64,000 nucleotides of DNA from Branchinecta lynchi (lineage: Eukaryota; Arthropoda; Branchiopoda; Anostraca; Branchinectidae): positions 7,312,046-7,376,045 of the forward strand of contig JAKZAP010000016.1 of assembly GCA_023053575.1 (NCBI GenBank), read 5' to 3'. The notes below the pieces were generated by a model that saw nothing but the letters and a program-made list of their open reading frames with translations, did not search any database and was not told the DNA's origin. The first letter of the stretch is position 1, and every line of letters begins with the position of its first letter. Positions 32,532 to 43,800 of this stretch are shown piece after piece. The position numbers and the translations under genes are program-made.

Positions 32532-33105
32532 TGGTTACCTGCCTATAGTCCGACTACCCACAAGGGTGACACCAACGTCCGCGACTCTGATTGATAATAT
32601 TTCATGTTCGAAACTACAGCAAATGGAACGGACAAATAAAACGGCTTTAAAGCGAACCTACGCCGAAACTACATCCAAAAAACGCAACGTTAGTGGTTTT
32701 CTTGTTAGCACCTGTCGACTCTGTCCAGCCTTTCTGCGCTCCGACACGGCATCTAGACGCAACAAATTTGAAAACTCATGTTCTTAAGTGTGACAGAGTT
32801 ATCGGCGGACCCTGAGGCTTTCAGCAAAGATTGCGTTGTGTAACTACCAAAATTCCGCACGGCCGAAAATACGGTAATAAGTGGTAAGAACAAAAGGAAA
32901 GAATGGCGAAAGGCGGGGATTTCAAATCTTATAATTCCATAAAAAATCTTGCCTGTAGGAAAATAAAATGCCGAGATAAAAGAAATTTTCCCGTTTAGCA
33001 CAGGGCTTTCCAGCTTGGCATTCGATGTTCTCAAAAGAAAAAGGACAACAAAACACTGAGGTGACCAACCACACAATGCAAACTACAGTTCAGCGAAGAG
33101 CAATG
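32532..33105. other. Nothing recognised
   Basis: Contains a GGACAAATAAAACGG word also seen at 50868. No gene is evident, and no candidate N-terminal OTUD7 exon could be identified. Confidence 0.4.
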
Positions 33106-33508
33106 GTTGCGTTTTTGCAGATACCATGGTATCTGACACCACGGTCTAAAGTCGTTTTTGCAGTTATCCTGGTATCTGATACCCCTGTCAAAAGGTGTTT
33201 CTGCAGTTATCGTGGTATCTGGCCAGTTATTGTGGTATCTGATATTCTGATACCACGGTCCGACCGTGGTAAATGATCGTGGAATCTAAAAAAGTCATCT
33301 CACTTTCATCAATTTTTGTCAAATTAGTGGGAAAGGTGATGTGACTGGATATCTGTTTTTCTTTTGTGATGACTTCGAAAGCGCAATTTAGGCAATTGTC
33401 GTTTTTGGAGAGCAACCGTATATCAGATACCACGGTAACTGCAAAAACGACTAATAGCAGATCCAGTTACCGTGGTAACAGATACCATGGTATCTGCAAA
33501 AACGAAAC
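33106..33508. mobile_element. GTTGCG palindromic MITE, copy 2
   Basis: Same termini as at 9.55 kb (GTTGCGTTTTTGCAGATACC; the right end GTATCTGCAAAAACGAAAC is slightly changed), 403 bp, with an extra internal TATCTGATACC block. Confidence 0.83.
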
Positions 33509-33719
33509 TAATATCAAGTTACCTGAATATCCTGAAAAGTCTGGAAGTGTGAAGGTATGGACTGGAAAATCATTAGATGAAGAAGTAGCTTCAGCTGTGA
33601 ATGTTCCAAACTCATTTCTGGCTTGGCAAACAATGTTTGAGTTCTCCACAGTGCTTGATATTCCTCTTGAAAGTTTCTTTCCTAAATTAATAAACAAAAT
33701 CAATCAAAAGTACATTTAG
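33509..33719 (+). pseudogene. Coding-like fragment, unknown family
   Basis: About 66 codons with protein-like composition up to a TAG: KLPEYPEKSGSVKVWTGKSL, then SFLAWQTMFEFSTVLDIPLE and SFFPKLINKINQKYI. It abuts a MITE on the left and a LINE RT remnant on the right, so it may be a fragment of a transposable-element protein. I do not recognise it. The upstream Met belongs to the MITE and is not a real start. Confidence 0.35.
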
Positions 33720-34036
33720 CTCACGATCCCCACAAGTAATAACCAAGCTATACAAAGGCCTGGTACGACCATAAGTCGAATTTGGGATGTGCGTAGCAAC
33801 ACTAATAAACAAGCTGGATCAGGCAGCACTTGAGTCTGTACAAAGAAGGGCCACTAAATGCATCAAATGATATAGAACCCGGGACTATCAAACACGATTA
33901 ACGAAAGTAAGCCTGCCAACCCTTTGCTACCATCGCAGACGTGGTGACGTCATTATGGCACACAAACTCTTGGAGACAGACAGCAACCTGTTCCAGCTAG
34001 AACAGCAACACCCGAACCCGTGGACACTCCAAGAAG
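33720..34036 (+). pseudogene. LINE RT C-terminal region, part 1 of a split copy
   Basis: Translates, with stops, as VITKLYKGLVRP...VEFGM, VQRRATKCIK, LPTLCYHRRRGDVIMAHKLL and ends at the histidine-serine-lysine block that reads GHSKK in the 38.2-kb relative. The next part of the same LINE resumes at about 35051, after an inserted GGGATCCC element. Confidence 0.75.
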
Positions 34037-35050
34037 TTTTTGGGATCCCAAAACGTAAGTGGAGGGATACCTTCATCGTAAAGTTGTCCATCTGTCCGTC
34101 CGTCCGTCCGTCCGTCTGTTAGCACGATAACTCTCGAAGGGGTTGAGATATTTTGATCAAACTTGGCATGAGGACTCTTTAGGTCAAAGTACAGGTCAAG
34201 TTCAAAGATTGGCTATGTAGCTCTATAATTAGGCTATAAGGGAAGGGTTTAAAATTAAGGGGAACAAAAAATATTTTTAAAAAGCTAATGAAATAGTCGA
34301 ATTAGGGGTAAGGAGACATGCTGAATCCGAATATGAAATTTATTTTCCCACCGGACAAATAGTTCACCCGGAATCCGGCGAAAACCGGAATATTTGTGAA
34401 AAGTAATATGAAGTTGATTGGAGGTTCGATTTAGGGGCAAGGAAACTTGCTGAGTCCGAATATGAAAATTATTTCCTCGCCGGACAATTAGTTCGGCCGG
34501 AATCCGGCCAAAACCGGAGAATTTGTTTAAAGTAAAAGTTTTACTTAAATTTGATAAGATGTTCGCTATGCGGGTAAGTAGACATGCTGAATTCGCATAT
34601 GACAACCATTTTCTCACCGGATGTATAGATCGCTTGGAATCCGGCTGAAACTGGAAAATTTGTTATAAGTAAAAGTTTAATTGGAAGTTGATTAGAGGTT
34701 GGATGTAGGGGTAAGGAGACATGCTGAATTCGTTTTTGAGCTTTATTTTTTCGCCGGACAAGTAGTTCCGGAATTCTGCCGAAACCGGAAAATTGGCAGA
34801 AGTAAGGCAGGAAGTTTCGATCTGCTTCGTCAAAATAGATATGACTTAAAGGGGTAAACACACACGCTGAATCCATATCTGAACTTGGTTTTCTCATATG
34901 ATTAGCTATTTTGCCTTAATCTTTTTCTAAATTTTAATAGTAAAAGTGTTCAAGGAGTCTGGCGAAGACTGGATCTGGCGAAGACAAGACCCAATTGTCT
35001 GGATCAAATTTGAACTTTTGGGATCCCATCGAAACCTTTGGTCTTTTTCT
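34037..35050 (-). mobile_element. GGGATCCC composite element, copy 3, inside a LINE
   Basis: Minus-oriented: TTTTTGGGATCCCAAAACG at left, a CCGTCCGTCCGTCCGTCTGT tract, four to five monomers, and CCATCGAAACCTTTGGTCTT at right. It splits a LINE whose halves lie on either side, which gives its approximate borders. Confidence 0.83.
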
Positions 35051-35195
35051 GGAAGAGAGCTACAACCAAAGCGAAACCGATTTTTTACTAATCGAGTTGT
35101 ACCGCTAGGGAATTCCCTCAGTCCAAACACTGTCATGGCAGATAGTGTGGAGGCCTTCAAGTCATCGGTTGACAAAGACTGGACTCGGAAGCAGG
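35051..35195 (+). pseudogene. LINE ORF2 C-terminal end, part 2
   Basis: Reads LQPKRNRFFTNRVVPLGNSL, then SPNTVMADSVEAFKSSVDKD and W. The NRVVPLWNSL...SVxAFKxxxDKxW block is the usual end of many LINE ORF2 proteins. The 3' UTR resumes at about 35965 after a further insertion. Confidence 0.82.
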
Positions 35196-35964
35196 GTTCC
35201 CGGGTGGCTAAAATACCAGCCGGTTAATACCGGCTAAAAGGTGATTTTTGCCGGTATGGTTAAAATCAAGTGGCATGGATAGAATCAAATAACTGGCTAA
35301 AATCAAATTTCTAACTGCTACTTTTGGCAGTACTCCGCTATTCTAAGACTGTCATACTCCTTTCAGGTATTAAAGATTGCAGTTCATGTTAGCCTAGAGA
35401 GGACGAAAGGATGCAATAATGTCAACACTGAATAGGTGTAAGTCATATCTGCCATTATAAATGTCACTGGAGTTAGGTTCCTCCCTTTATATGCACAAGT
35501 TTCTGCTTAGAATCCCTACAAAGCTACCATGTAACATACTATCAACAAAACAAGAAGGAAAAGACATAAAATTACAAGCTCAATTCTTGAAGTAGCCTAT
35601 TTCCTAACAGCGTATAACATGTACAACAAAATGCCTCCTCAGTTTCTAATAGCCTCCTCGCATTAAAATAACACGGTACGACTCCCGGTGTAAATAAATC
35701 GCAGGAATCAACGTGACCTGATGACTCACTGCATCGCTCACTAATGCTTGAAAAGTGGATGGCTTGATGTGTCAACCCCAAACCGGTTTTCTAGGCTGGA
35801 GTAGGCGAGCTAATTAGACCGGGAATCAACCCTGCTTGAAAAATAGTCGGAAAACAACGAAGAAACAACAGTAAAGATTGATACATAGAAAAGATCAGTG
35901 CAATTTGATTTTAGCCAGTTTTAGTAGGCAAAAATCGGTTTTATTAATAAAAGCCCAAAAAGCC
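35196..35964. mobile_element. Inverted-repeat element inserted in the LINE 3' region
   Basis: Separates the SVDKDW end of the LINE from its 3' UTR, which are contiguous at 17.05-17.2 kb. Its ends carry degenerate inverted repeats: GTGATTTTTGCCGG and GGTTAAAATCA on the left versus CGATTTTTGCC and GGCTAAAATCAAATTG read inverted on the right. No coding sequence; no certain TSD. Confidence 0.65.
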
Positions 35965-36066
35965 CCTTGGGATTCCCAAGATGCGTCCCTTTCCATCCAT
36001 CACTGAGCCAGAGCGCGACAGGATTACCTTTCGCTGGCAACTGCGATTCAAGGTAATTTAAGGTAA
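35965..36066 (+). repeat. LINE 3' UTR, part 3 of the split copy
   Basis: GATTCCCAAGATGCGTCCCT through AAGGTAATTTAAGGTAA, matching 17097-17200. Confidence 0.78.
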
Positions 36067-36193
36067 ACATAGAACAAGAGCTAGATCATTCAAATGCAGA
36101 TGTTTCCAGATGTTAGAACCGAAAGCTAAAGTTGAGTTTTTTTCGGGTGTAGTCTCACTGTACTTCGATGCAGTTTGTTTTTAGCTATCAAAC

Positions 36194-36529
36194 CAGAGGC
36201 GTCACGACTGGGGGGGGGGGACTCCCCCCCCCCAAAGCCGTCGGCCAGTCGGTAAAAAAAACGGAAGCGTCGCGATTATTCGTCAAAACAGTTGATTTTT
36301 TCATGAAAACAGTCGTTTTTCTGAAAATTGGTCGATTTTTCGTCAAAATAGTCGGTTTTTCCGGAAATTAGTGGATTTTTCGGAAAATCAGTCGATTTTT
36401 TTCAAAAATGTCATTTTTATTGTTGAAAACGGTCGTTTTTTCTGCAGAAAATTCGGTAAAAATTACCAGCCAGTCGCTAAATGCCTCGTCCCCCCCCCCC
36501 CACAAACGTTTTGGCTAGTAACGCCTCTG
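36194..36529. mobile_element. hAT-like MITE with 20-bp internal tandem repeat
   Basis: 336 bp, ends CAGAGGCGTCAC and GTAACGCCTCTG, perfect 8-bp TSD TATCAAAC (36186-36193 and 36530-36537). G and C homopolymers sit just inside each end. The centre consists of about seven units of roughly 20 bp of the form GTCGATTTTTCGTCAAAATA. Confidence 0.92.
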
Positions 36530-36781
36530 TATCAAACTACATTATCTGGAAGGGAGAAATAAAAAAGTATGAAGCCAAATAGACGGCAAAACTTTTTGAG
36601 GAAATATGGAAACCAGAGTGAAACTCTAACTACATCCAATAAAATGCGACTTGAGCAAAGTCCTGGCACAGTCTGTCCACAACATTACCTTAACTCTAAC
36701 TTTTTCATATTCTGGCTCCTCGCCTTCTGTGTCACAAACCAGTAGATCAAAATTAACCAAAATACAGACAATTTGAATTCT

Positions 36782-37002
36782 GATGAAAAATTTGTACTTG
36801 ACACTGGTACACGATGTGATACTCTGATGATGCTGCCGAAATTACTGCTCATGCCTGATTTACCAATCAGTCTACAGTAGAGGTCAGTCATACACATCCC
36901 GATGAAAATTCGTACTTGATACTGGTACACAATGTGATGCTCTGATGATGCTGTCGAGTTTACTGCACACGCCTGATTTACCAGTCAGTCTATAGTAGAG
37001 GT
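36782..37002. repeat. 119-bp tandem duplication
   Basis: Two copies of GATGAAAAATTTGTACTTGA...TAGAGGTCAGTCATACACA, starting at about 36782 and 36901. The first copy already ends with the first bases of the neighbouring hAT-like element, so the duplication probably followed that insertion. Confidence 0.75.
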
Positions 37003-37242
37003 CAGTCATACACAAATCCTCAAATTTGGGGCATGGTTTGGTACAGTGCCCCCATAAAAATGTGTTGAACTGAGAATCGGAAATGGAAATTTGCTTTTCA
37101 AAAAGATTTTAAGTGGAGTGCCTTGCCTTTGCTGTAGGGCATGGGCCATGGTGCCTAAATGTTTGAGCACCATGTAAATACATTGGGGCATGCCCAAACG
37201 TTGGCGCACCAAGCCCAAAAACTGAGGATTTGTGTATGACTG
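37003..37242. mobile_element. hAT-like MITE, CAGTCATACACAAATCCTCA termini
   Basis: 240 bp with perfect 20-bp terminal inverted repeats and a perfect 8-bp TSD GTAGAGGT (36995-37002 and 37243-37250). No coding sequence. Confidence 0.94.
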
Positions 37243-37659
37243 GTAGAGGTATGTTACTTTGAATGGCTCCCAACTCCTAGTGGCAGCCTACACTGTATTT
37301 TGTTCAATTTTTTGCTTTTTTTGCTCAGTTTCTTCTGAACCCTCTAACAGCAAAACTATGGCATAAGAAATATTGCAATTTTGATTTTAATTTTGACTTA
37401 CACTTCGCTCTTAGCCAGTGGTGAAACTAGCCCATTTACGTGTGGGGGGGGGGGGGAAGCTCAGATTTTACCGACATCATTGGACAATTTACCAACAAAA
37501 GGCGCCGCTTCGCGGCAACGGCGCACATTCCCCGCTAACACATCACAGAACAGTTGGAATGATCAATTGTAATATATCCGTTGAGGTGTTTTTGTAAGAA
37601 AAGTTTGTGAATTTTTTCATTTACTCCCTGGCATTATTGGTTGCCACATGGGCCCAAAA

Positions 37660-38285
37660 ATTTACAGTGCAGTCAAAAGTGTAGCAAACCAGAAAAGTTG
37701 TGATAGTTTAACATTGAAAAGTGCAAACTTGTACATATTGGCAAAAACAACCCGAAGTCAGTGTACACTATGACCGACCAAAATGGTATCAGAGCCCCTA
37801 TAACATCTGCAGAAGAGGAGAGAGATGTTGGAGTCCTGGTTGACAATAAGCTTAAGTTCAGCAACCATGCAAAGAAACTAGCAGCTAAAGCAAACCAGAA
37901 ACTTGGCATAATTCACCAGCCGATCCAAATTGGTAGTCACAAAGCTTTATAAAAGCCTAGTTAGACCAAAGTTGGAGTTTGGTATGTCGGTTGCCAGTCC
38001 AGGTCTAAAAACGGACCGAGAAGTACTAGAAAAAGTACAGAGAAGGGCCACCAAATTAGTTCACGGTCTAAAAGACAAGTCCTACAGCCAGAGACTTCAA
38101 GAGTTCAACCTACCAAGCCTTACCTACAGAAGAAGAAGAGGAGATGCAATCCAAATGTTCAAAATGCTTGATAAACAAGTAATGCCTCAACTTTTCAACA
38201 TCAGTACTTCAGTAAGGAATAGAGGGCACTCCAAGAAGATCAGCAAGCCATCCACTAGTACCCACTAGTACCCACTAGTCCCACT
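37660..38285 (+). pseudogene. LINE RT C-terminal fragment
   Basis: Reads NIEKCKLVHIG-type sequence, then DVGVLVDNKLKFSNHAKKLA, LYKSLVRPKLEFGMSVASPG, VLEKVQRRATKLVHGLKDKS, LPSLTYRRRRGDAIQMFKML and RNRGHSKKISK. This is the connection and C-terminal region of a CR1/L2-like ORF2, downstream of the (lost) FADD motif. One frameshift lies near 37930. It is the same family as the split copy at 33.7-36.1 kb. Confidence 0.85.
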
Positions 38286-38294
38286 AGCAAGCCG

Positions 38295-38691
38295 TAACAA
38301 CTGAGCACCAGCTCGGACAAGGCTGAAATTACTACTATGAATTAGAGAAATCAAAGACAATCCTTTATATATTTTTCACAACAAAAACAAAAGGGCTCTA
38401 ATGATGATGGAGATGAAAAACCTAACAGCACCCTATCTATTTTCCATGTATTTTCCCTATCTATTCCCCAAGAGCCATTATTCTGGTTGGCTGTTAGGTA
38501 GAAAAAACTGAGGCACAGGAGACTTAGCATGCAAAACCCTTGACTATGTAGAAAAGGAAATGAGGTTTTTCACATCTGTTATCAGCCGAGCCCTTTTGTT
38601 TTTGTTGTGAAAAATATATAAAGGATTGTCTTCGGTTTCTCTAATTCATGGTAGTAATTTCAGCCTTGTCCGAGCTGGTGCTCAGTTGTTA
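38295..38691. mobile_element. Foldback element with about 100-bp arms
   Basis: TAACAACTGAGCACCAGCTC at 38295 is mirrored at 38672-38691, and the arms stay similar to about 38397 / 38588 (AATCCTTTATATATTTTTCA). It lies directly at the end of the LINE fragment. No coding capacity; superfamily unknown. Confidence 0.85.
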
Positions 38692-39329
38692 TGACAGAAA
38701 CTGTGTTTTTGATGTATGCACTGTATACTAAAATCCATGCACCACACATGAAATCCAAGGTACAGTGCTAGAACGTCTAGCACCCAGGTATGGTGCTAGA
38801 CGTTTGAGCACCATGCCTGACAATGGGCTAGTGTACTAGACTGAAGGAGGATCTCGATTTGCTGACAAGGATTTTGCCGATCATCATCTTAATTCTTCAA
38901 GAAGACTTTTGTCTACCAGTAAAGGAATGAAAAAACAGAATTAGCCTGAAGCATCAGACTTTTCCAGTGACCACATCGGAAAGTCAAATTCACACACTTA
39001 GAAGCTGGAAAGAAATTATAGCAACTGCATGCATATATGTCATTCAAGAGGGGATCTACAACTGACTGCTAATAGCACAGTGTCTGTACCCCTGATATAC
39101 CCATTCCCAGCCTATTGGGATAGCTAGGGGATATCCCAGTATCAGCTCTAAATTAATTATAAACAAATCTACAATGTTGGGGTAAAATGATAAAACTTAG
39201 AGTACACAGCACCTGAGTCTTCATAGCGCAGTGAAGGCCTCCAAAGGCAAAGTACTGACCACCAAAGGAAAAGTATAAAAAAAGACTCCAAACTGCCAAA
39301 GAACTCCTTAACTATGGCCTAGCCACAAG
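38692..39329. other. Nothing recognised, with a GTGCTAGACGT hairpin
   Basis: GTGCTAGAACGTCTAGCACC and GGTGCTAGACGTTTGAGCAC (38766-38812) can pair. Otherwise no gene or repeat is evident. Confidence 0.4.
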
Positions 39330-39670
39330 CAGCGTTGCCACATCCCGGAATGGGGACAAAAATCCTCATTTCTGTTATTTGTCATTTCTGACGTTCTCGC
39401 ATTTGTAAGGCACAAACTAGCTAGATCAGAGCGTTAACAGAATGCTACACTGGCAAGTACCTTAAGCGCATTTCTTGCATGAAAGTCGGTATATCTTGCA
39501 TTTCATACATTTGAGGCGCGTTACTTGGCTGCTTAGTGCTTCGTCCGCACATGTCATAATATCGTTTCACTTGCCCAGTCGACAATATTTGACGTCATCA
39601 TTGTGCTGTTTTGTTTATATCAATGGGTACTGTCGTCCGCTATAGCAGGCTATAGGCGATCCATCTAATA

Positions 39671-39859
39671 GTGCGAACACACAATCAGTGTCACGAGCTC
39701 CCGAACTGGAATTCCTGTCCGGATTTTCGCCATCATCATCACTTCCATATTGAAAAGTTGAAATTTTTTTAACTTTTCCATATGGAATTAATGATGGTGC
39801 CGAAAATCCGGGTAGTAATTCCAGACCGGGAGCTCCTGATCCTGATTGTGTGTTCGCAC
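39671..39859. mobile_element. Full-length imperfect palindrome (foldback element)
   Basis: 189 bp that folds back on itself along its whole length: GTGCGAACACACAATCAG at left and its perfect inverse at right, with a centre of GTTGAAATTTTTTTAACTTT. Relatives lie near 28.9 and 44.0 kb. Confidence 0.88.
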
Positions 39860-39897
39860 TTTAAACGGGGAGCATTCGGTCGTAGATAATAAGAGCA

Positions 39898-40743
39898 TAG
39901 CTTTGGATGGGACCCCAAAGGGGAATACTGTTTGGACTGCCTGATCAACACAATCGAGTCTGATAGACTTCGAGAGCCCGTAAAGGTGTAATGGATTCCT
40001 GACTGACTTCTTCGGAGATACGTTAGTAAAAAGAACATTTGATAAATTATAGGTTCATTTGTAAACTTTCCCAGAGGATTCTAGCCAGACTGTCCATCTG
40101 AGGCGAGAACAAGTATAGTATTTCTCTCATTGTGTCTTTTTCCAGTTTATCAACCTTCCAATCAGTTTTACTGATATTTTTGTATGTGTTTTATGCCTCT
40201 TATCCCTAACTACCGCAAAACTACTGATCCACTGAGAAAAACAAGAACTGATAGGCTACGGACTCAGCAAGCATTCTTACCCCCAAACAGAATCTGATAG
40301 ACTTGAGAATTCTCCTTCTTTTCAACCAAATTTTTTTTTTCCCGGATTTCTAGTGGATTCCTTGTCCGGGGAGAAAATAAACTTCAGACATGGATTTGGC
40401 ACGTATTTTTACCCCGATATCGAATCTTTAATTGACCTCAGAAAAAACTGCAGAATTTCTTGTTGTCAGGCAGGAAATTAAAGTTTCAACGAAATCAGCA
40501 TGCCTCCTTCCTTACCCTTATTTCGACCATTTCATTAGCATTGAAAAAAAAAAAAAATTTGCCCCTTAGTTATACAGGGCTACGGTGCCCATCTAGGAAC
40601 TTTACCTGTACTTTGACCCAAAGAATCCCTCTACTAAAGTTGAACAAAAGCTTAACTCCTCTGAGATTTATCGTGCTAAAAGAAGGGCAAACCATACACA
40701 GTCAAACGTATCCCGCCACCAACGTTTTGAGATCGCAAAAAAG
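39898..40743 (+). mobile_element. GGGATCCC composite element, copy 4, degraded
   Basis: CTTTGGATGGGACCCCAAAG at left, ACGTTTTGAGATCGCAAAAA at right, with a conserved tail (CTACGGTGCCCATCTAGGAA, TTATCGTGCT). The monomers are barely recognisable. Confidence 0.55.
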
Positions 40744-41389
40744 TAGAAAAAAGGATCCGTGTTGGAGGTATTGCTTTTATTGTGCCGAGTCTGGACAAAA
40801 TGTCAAGATAAAAATCTCTGTGTGTTACTCGAATTGATTATTTTTTTTAAATCCCGAAAGATAATACCAGAATTTTATTACTTTTTATCTGCCCATTATC
40901 AACCAGGCACAAATCCCGAAATAAACAGGAAAATCCCGGAATCCTGGAGCAAAATCCTGGAAATTCCCGAATCCCCATCGAAACCCCATCACAAAAATAA
41001 AAACCGGAATTCCTGGATAAATACCCACCCGTGGCAACCCTGGCCACAAGCAAGACCACACAAGAAACAATGGAATGGAAAAGCTATACAGCAATTCAGA
41101 ACCCGAAAAGCAGCCTACCCTCTTCTTCGTAACATCCAAAGTCTAAGGCTTCTGACTTTTTAAAAGGAGGTTTTTCTGCCATATATTTTACATACAAAAT
41201 GTAAATAAATAAGTAATTGCCTTCTTCTTCATCGAGAACTGCTTAGCCAATCGCGATCAGAATGCCATCTGTGAGATACATTCTTGAAAATGAACGGGAT
41301 GTATTTGCTCTCCAGATGACAGGTAAGGTAGGGTATCTGGTTTAGGAGAAATACGCCCTTCATAAAAAAATTTCAATATTATTTCTTTT

Positions 41390-41570
41390 TTAGCCGTTAG
41401 ACGAGCTAACATAAAGTAAACAATGACACGTGACTTCTTGGTGCGTTTATCTAGGTTTGTTTGGCTATTTCCGTTTCCTCTTTGGCCAGCCATGTTTAAA
41501 ACTGTATAAAATGCCTCTGCCTCTATTTGTGCTCTACCCAACTCCGTTTTTTAAAAATCACGTTCGTAAT
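41390..41570 (+). repeat. Dispersed repeat family B, partial copy
   Basis: ACAATGACACGTGACTTCTTGG to CTCTACCCAACTCCG parallels 47905-48030. Confidence 0.65.
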
Positions 41571-41574
41571 ACTA

Positions 41575-41947
41575 GTTGCGCTTTTGCAGATACCATTGTA
41601 TCTAATACCGCAGTCTAAAGTCGTTTTTACAGTTATCATGGTATCTGGCCAGTTATCATGGTATCTGATATTCAGATACTACGGTCCGACCGTGGTAACT
41701 GGTCGTGGTATTTGAAAAGTCATCTCATTTTCATCAAATTTTTTCAGATTAGTGAGAAAGAAGTTTAGTACTTAGTGATGTAACTGTATATCAGTTTTTC
41801 TGTTGGGATGACTTCGAAAAGTGCAATTTCGGCAATAGTCATTTTTGCAGAGCAACCGTGTATCAGATACCATGATAACTGCTAAGACGACTAATTACAG
41901 ATTCAGTTACCGTGGTAAAAGATACCACGGTATCTGCAAAACGCAAC
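41575..41947. mobile_element. GTTGCG palindromic MITE, copy 3, with TA TSD
   Basis: 373 bp; TA immediately outside both ends (41573-41574, 41948-41949). Left end GTTGCGCTTTTGCAGATACC, right end GGTATCTGCAAAACGCAAC. Confidence 0.87.
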
Positions 41948-41998
41948 TACTGGCTTCCGAGTTGGCTTCGCAGTATCTGGCCAGTTACCAGTTATCTG

Positions 41999-43800
41999 TC
42001 GGTCGGTCGGTCTGTCCAGGTTTGCTAGTTCGGGCACTCTCACATAAGCTGGGACTATGAAACTTGGCAGGCGTATCAGGGACCCCATAAGATTAAGCTG
42101 GAAAAAGTCACTTAACCGATCTGAGCAACGTTGGGGGAGTGGAGGGCGGGGAAATCCGGAATCTAGAGGTATTTATAACTTTTGAACTGATCGGATCTTA
42201 ATGAAACTTGATATTTAGAAAGACCCCGTATTTCAGACAACCAGCTTAAAATCTGGACCGGATCCGGCGACTTTGGGGGAGATAGAGGGGGGGGACCGGA
42301 AATATTGGAAACCCTTAGAGTGGAGGGATCGGGATGAAACTTGGTGGGAAGAACAAGCACAAGTCCTAGATACGTCGTTGACATAACCGGACTGGATTCG
42401 GGCAGTGGGGGGTTGAGGGGGGAATCCGGTTATCCCGCTAGTTCGTACTTCGAATGTGCTCGGACAATTAAACTTGGCAGGCATATCAGGGACCTTACAT
42501 AATTAAGCTGGAAATAGTGACTTCCCCAATCCGAGCATCTTGGGGGGGGGGGGGGGGGAGTAGAGGGAGGGGAATCCGGAATCTTGAGGTATTTATAACT
42601 TTCGAAAGGGTGATCGGATAGCAATGAAATTGGATAGTCCTCGTGCCTCAGATGACCCACTTAGAATCCGGACCGGATCCGATTACTTTGGGGGGAATTG
42701 GAGGGGGAAACCGGAAATCTTGGGAAACGATTAGAGTGGAGGGATTGGGACGAAACTTAGTGGGAAGAACTTGGTCAAGTCCTAGATACATCGTTGACAT
42801 AAACAGACCGGATTCGGACACAGTGGGGGGGGGGGGTGAATTCGGTGATCCTGCGAGTTTGGTACTAGGACGATGAAATTTGGTAGGCATATCAGGGACC
42901 CGCACAGACTGCCTTGAGAATAGTTGTTTCCCGGATCCGACCATCGTGGTGGGCGTGGAGGGATGGGGGACCCGGAATCTAGTGGCATGCATAACTTTTG
43001 AACGGGTGAACGGATTTGAACGAAACTTGGCAAGTGGAAAGAGCTATCGTTTCAGATGCTCCATGTTAAGTCGGACCGGATTCAATACTTGTGGGTGGAG
43101 CTGGATGGGGCCATCGGAAATCTCGTGAAACGCTTAGAGTCGAGGGATCGGGATATTATTTGGTAGAAAAAACAAGCCTGAGCCCTGTAGACATGTTCTT
43201 GGCAGAACCAGATTCGGGGTTCTGGTCCAGGTCCAGAAACTTATTGACGTGCACAAAAACCAAACGAATTGGCCGAATGGGATGCAGGTTGGACAGGACC
43301 GAGTTTATGCGTCCCTGATTCGTTATTTGGCGTCCGAATCTGTTATTTAGCCGTCCCAGTGGAGCGATTTTAACGAAACTTGGAGTAGAGAGACGATATG
43401 CCGTAGATGACATATTTTAGGGTCCGGACCGAATCCAAGCACGGTGCTCGAACAATTTCCCGAAAAATGCTCAGATTCGAGTGAAATGGCGGTAAGAGAA
43501 AATGCTTTAGATGATTCATTTATGTGTGCGAACCAGATTTGCCCGTGCCAGGGGAAGTTAGGAAATAGTAGCACGATCAGGAATCAAACGAGTGGATCTA
43601 AGCTTAAAAGGCAGAAAATAAATGTACCCTAGATGATCCGACGCAATGCCGGAAATACTCAGACTCGAGTGAAACTAGATTTCCTATTTCTATTTCCAAA
43701 CCTAGGGGGTTGACCGTTGAAGGTGATATTTTGTGACATTTTCATCTACTTTCTTGCATCACCTACTCGTAACAAGTGCCATATGAGCTTGTAGCTCTTG
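41999..43800 (-). mobile_element. 431-bp-unit composite element, minus copy
   Basis: On the minus strand it starts CAAGAGCTACAAGCTCATAT (43800) and ends in a CCGACCGACCGACAGATAAC-type tract near 41999; the terminal hairpin is lost. Units show CGATGAAACTTGGCAGG and GGATCCG landmarks. It sits inside a GTTGCG MITE, whose right half follows at 43801-43951. Confidence 0.82.

Larger units (their letters stand above)
39330..41042. mobile_element. hAT-like element carrying other insertions
   Basis: 1713 bp with ends CAGCGTTGCCAC and GTGGCAACCCTG and a perfect 8-bp TSD GCCACAAG (39322-39329 and 41043-41050). Its ends are related to the 12.4-kb element. No transposase is visible: the interior holds the palindrome at 39671-39859, a degraded GGGATCCC element (about 39898-40743) and short AATCCCGGAAT-type repeats near the right end. 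Confidence 0.9.
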
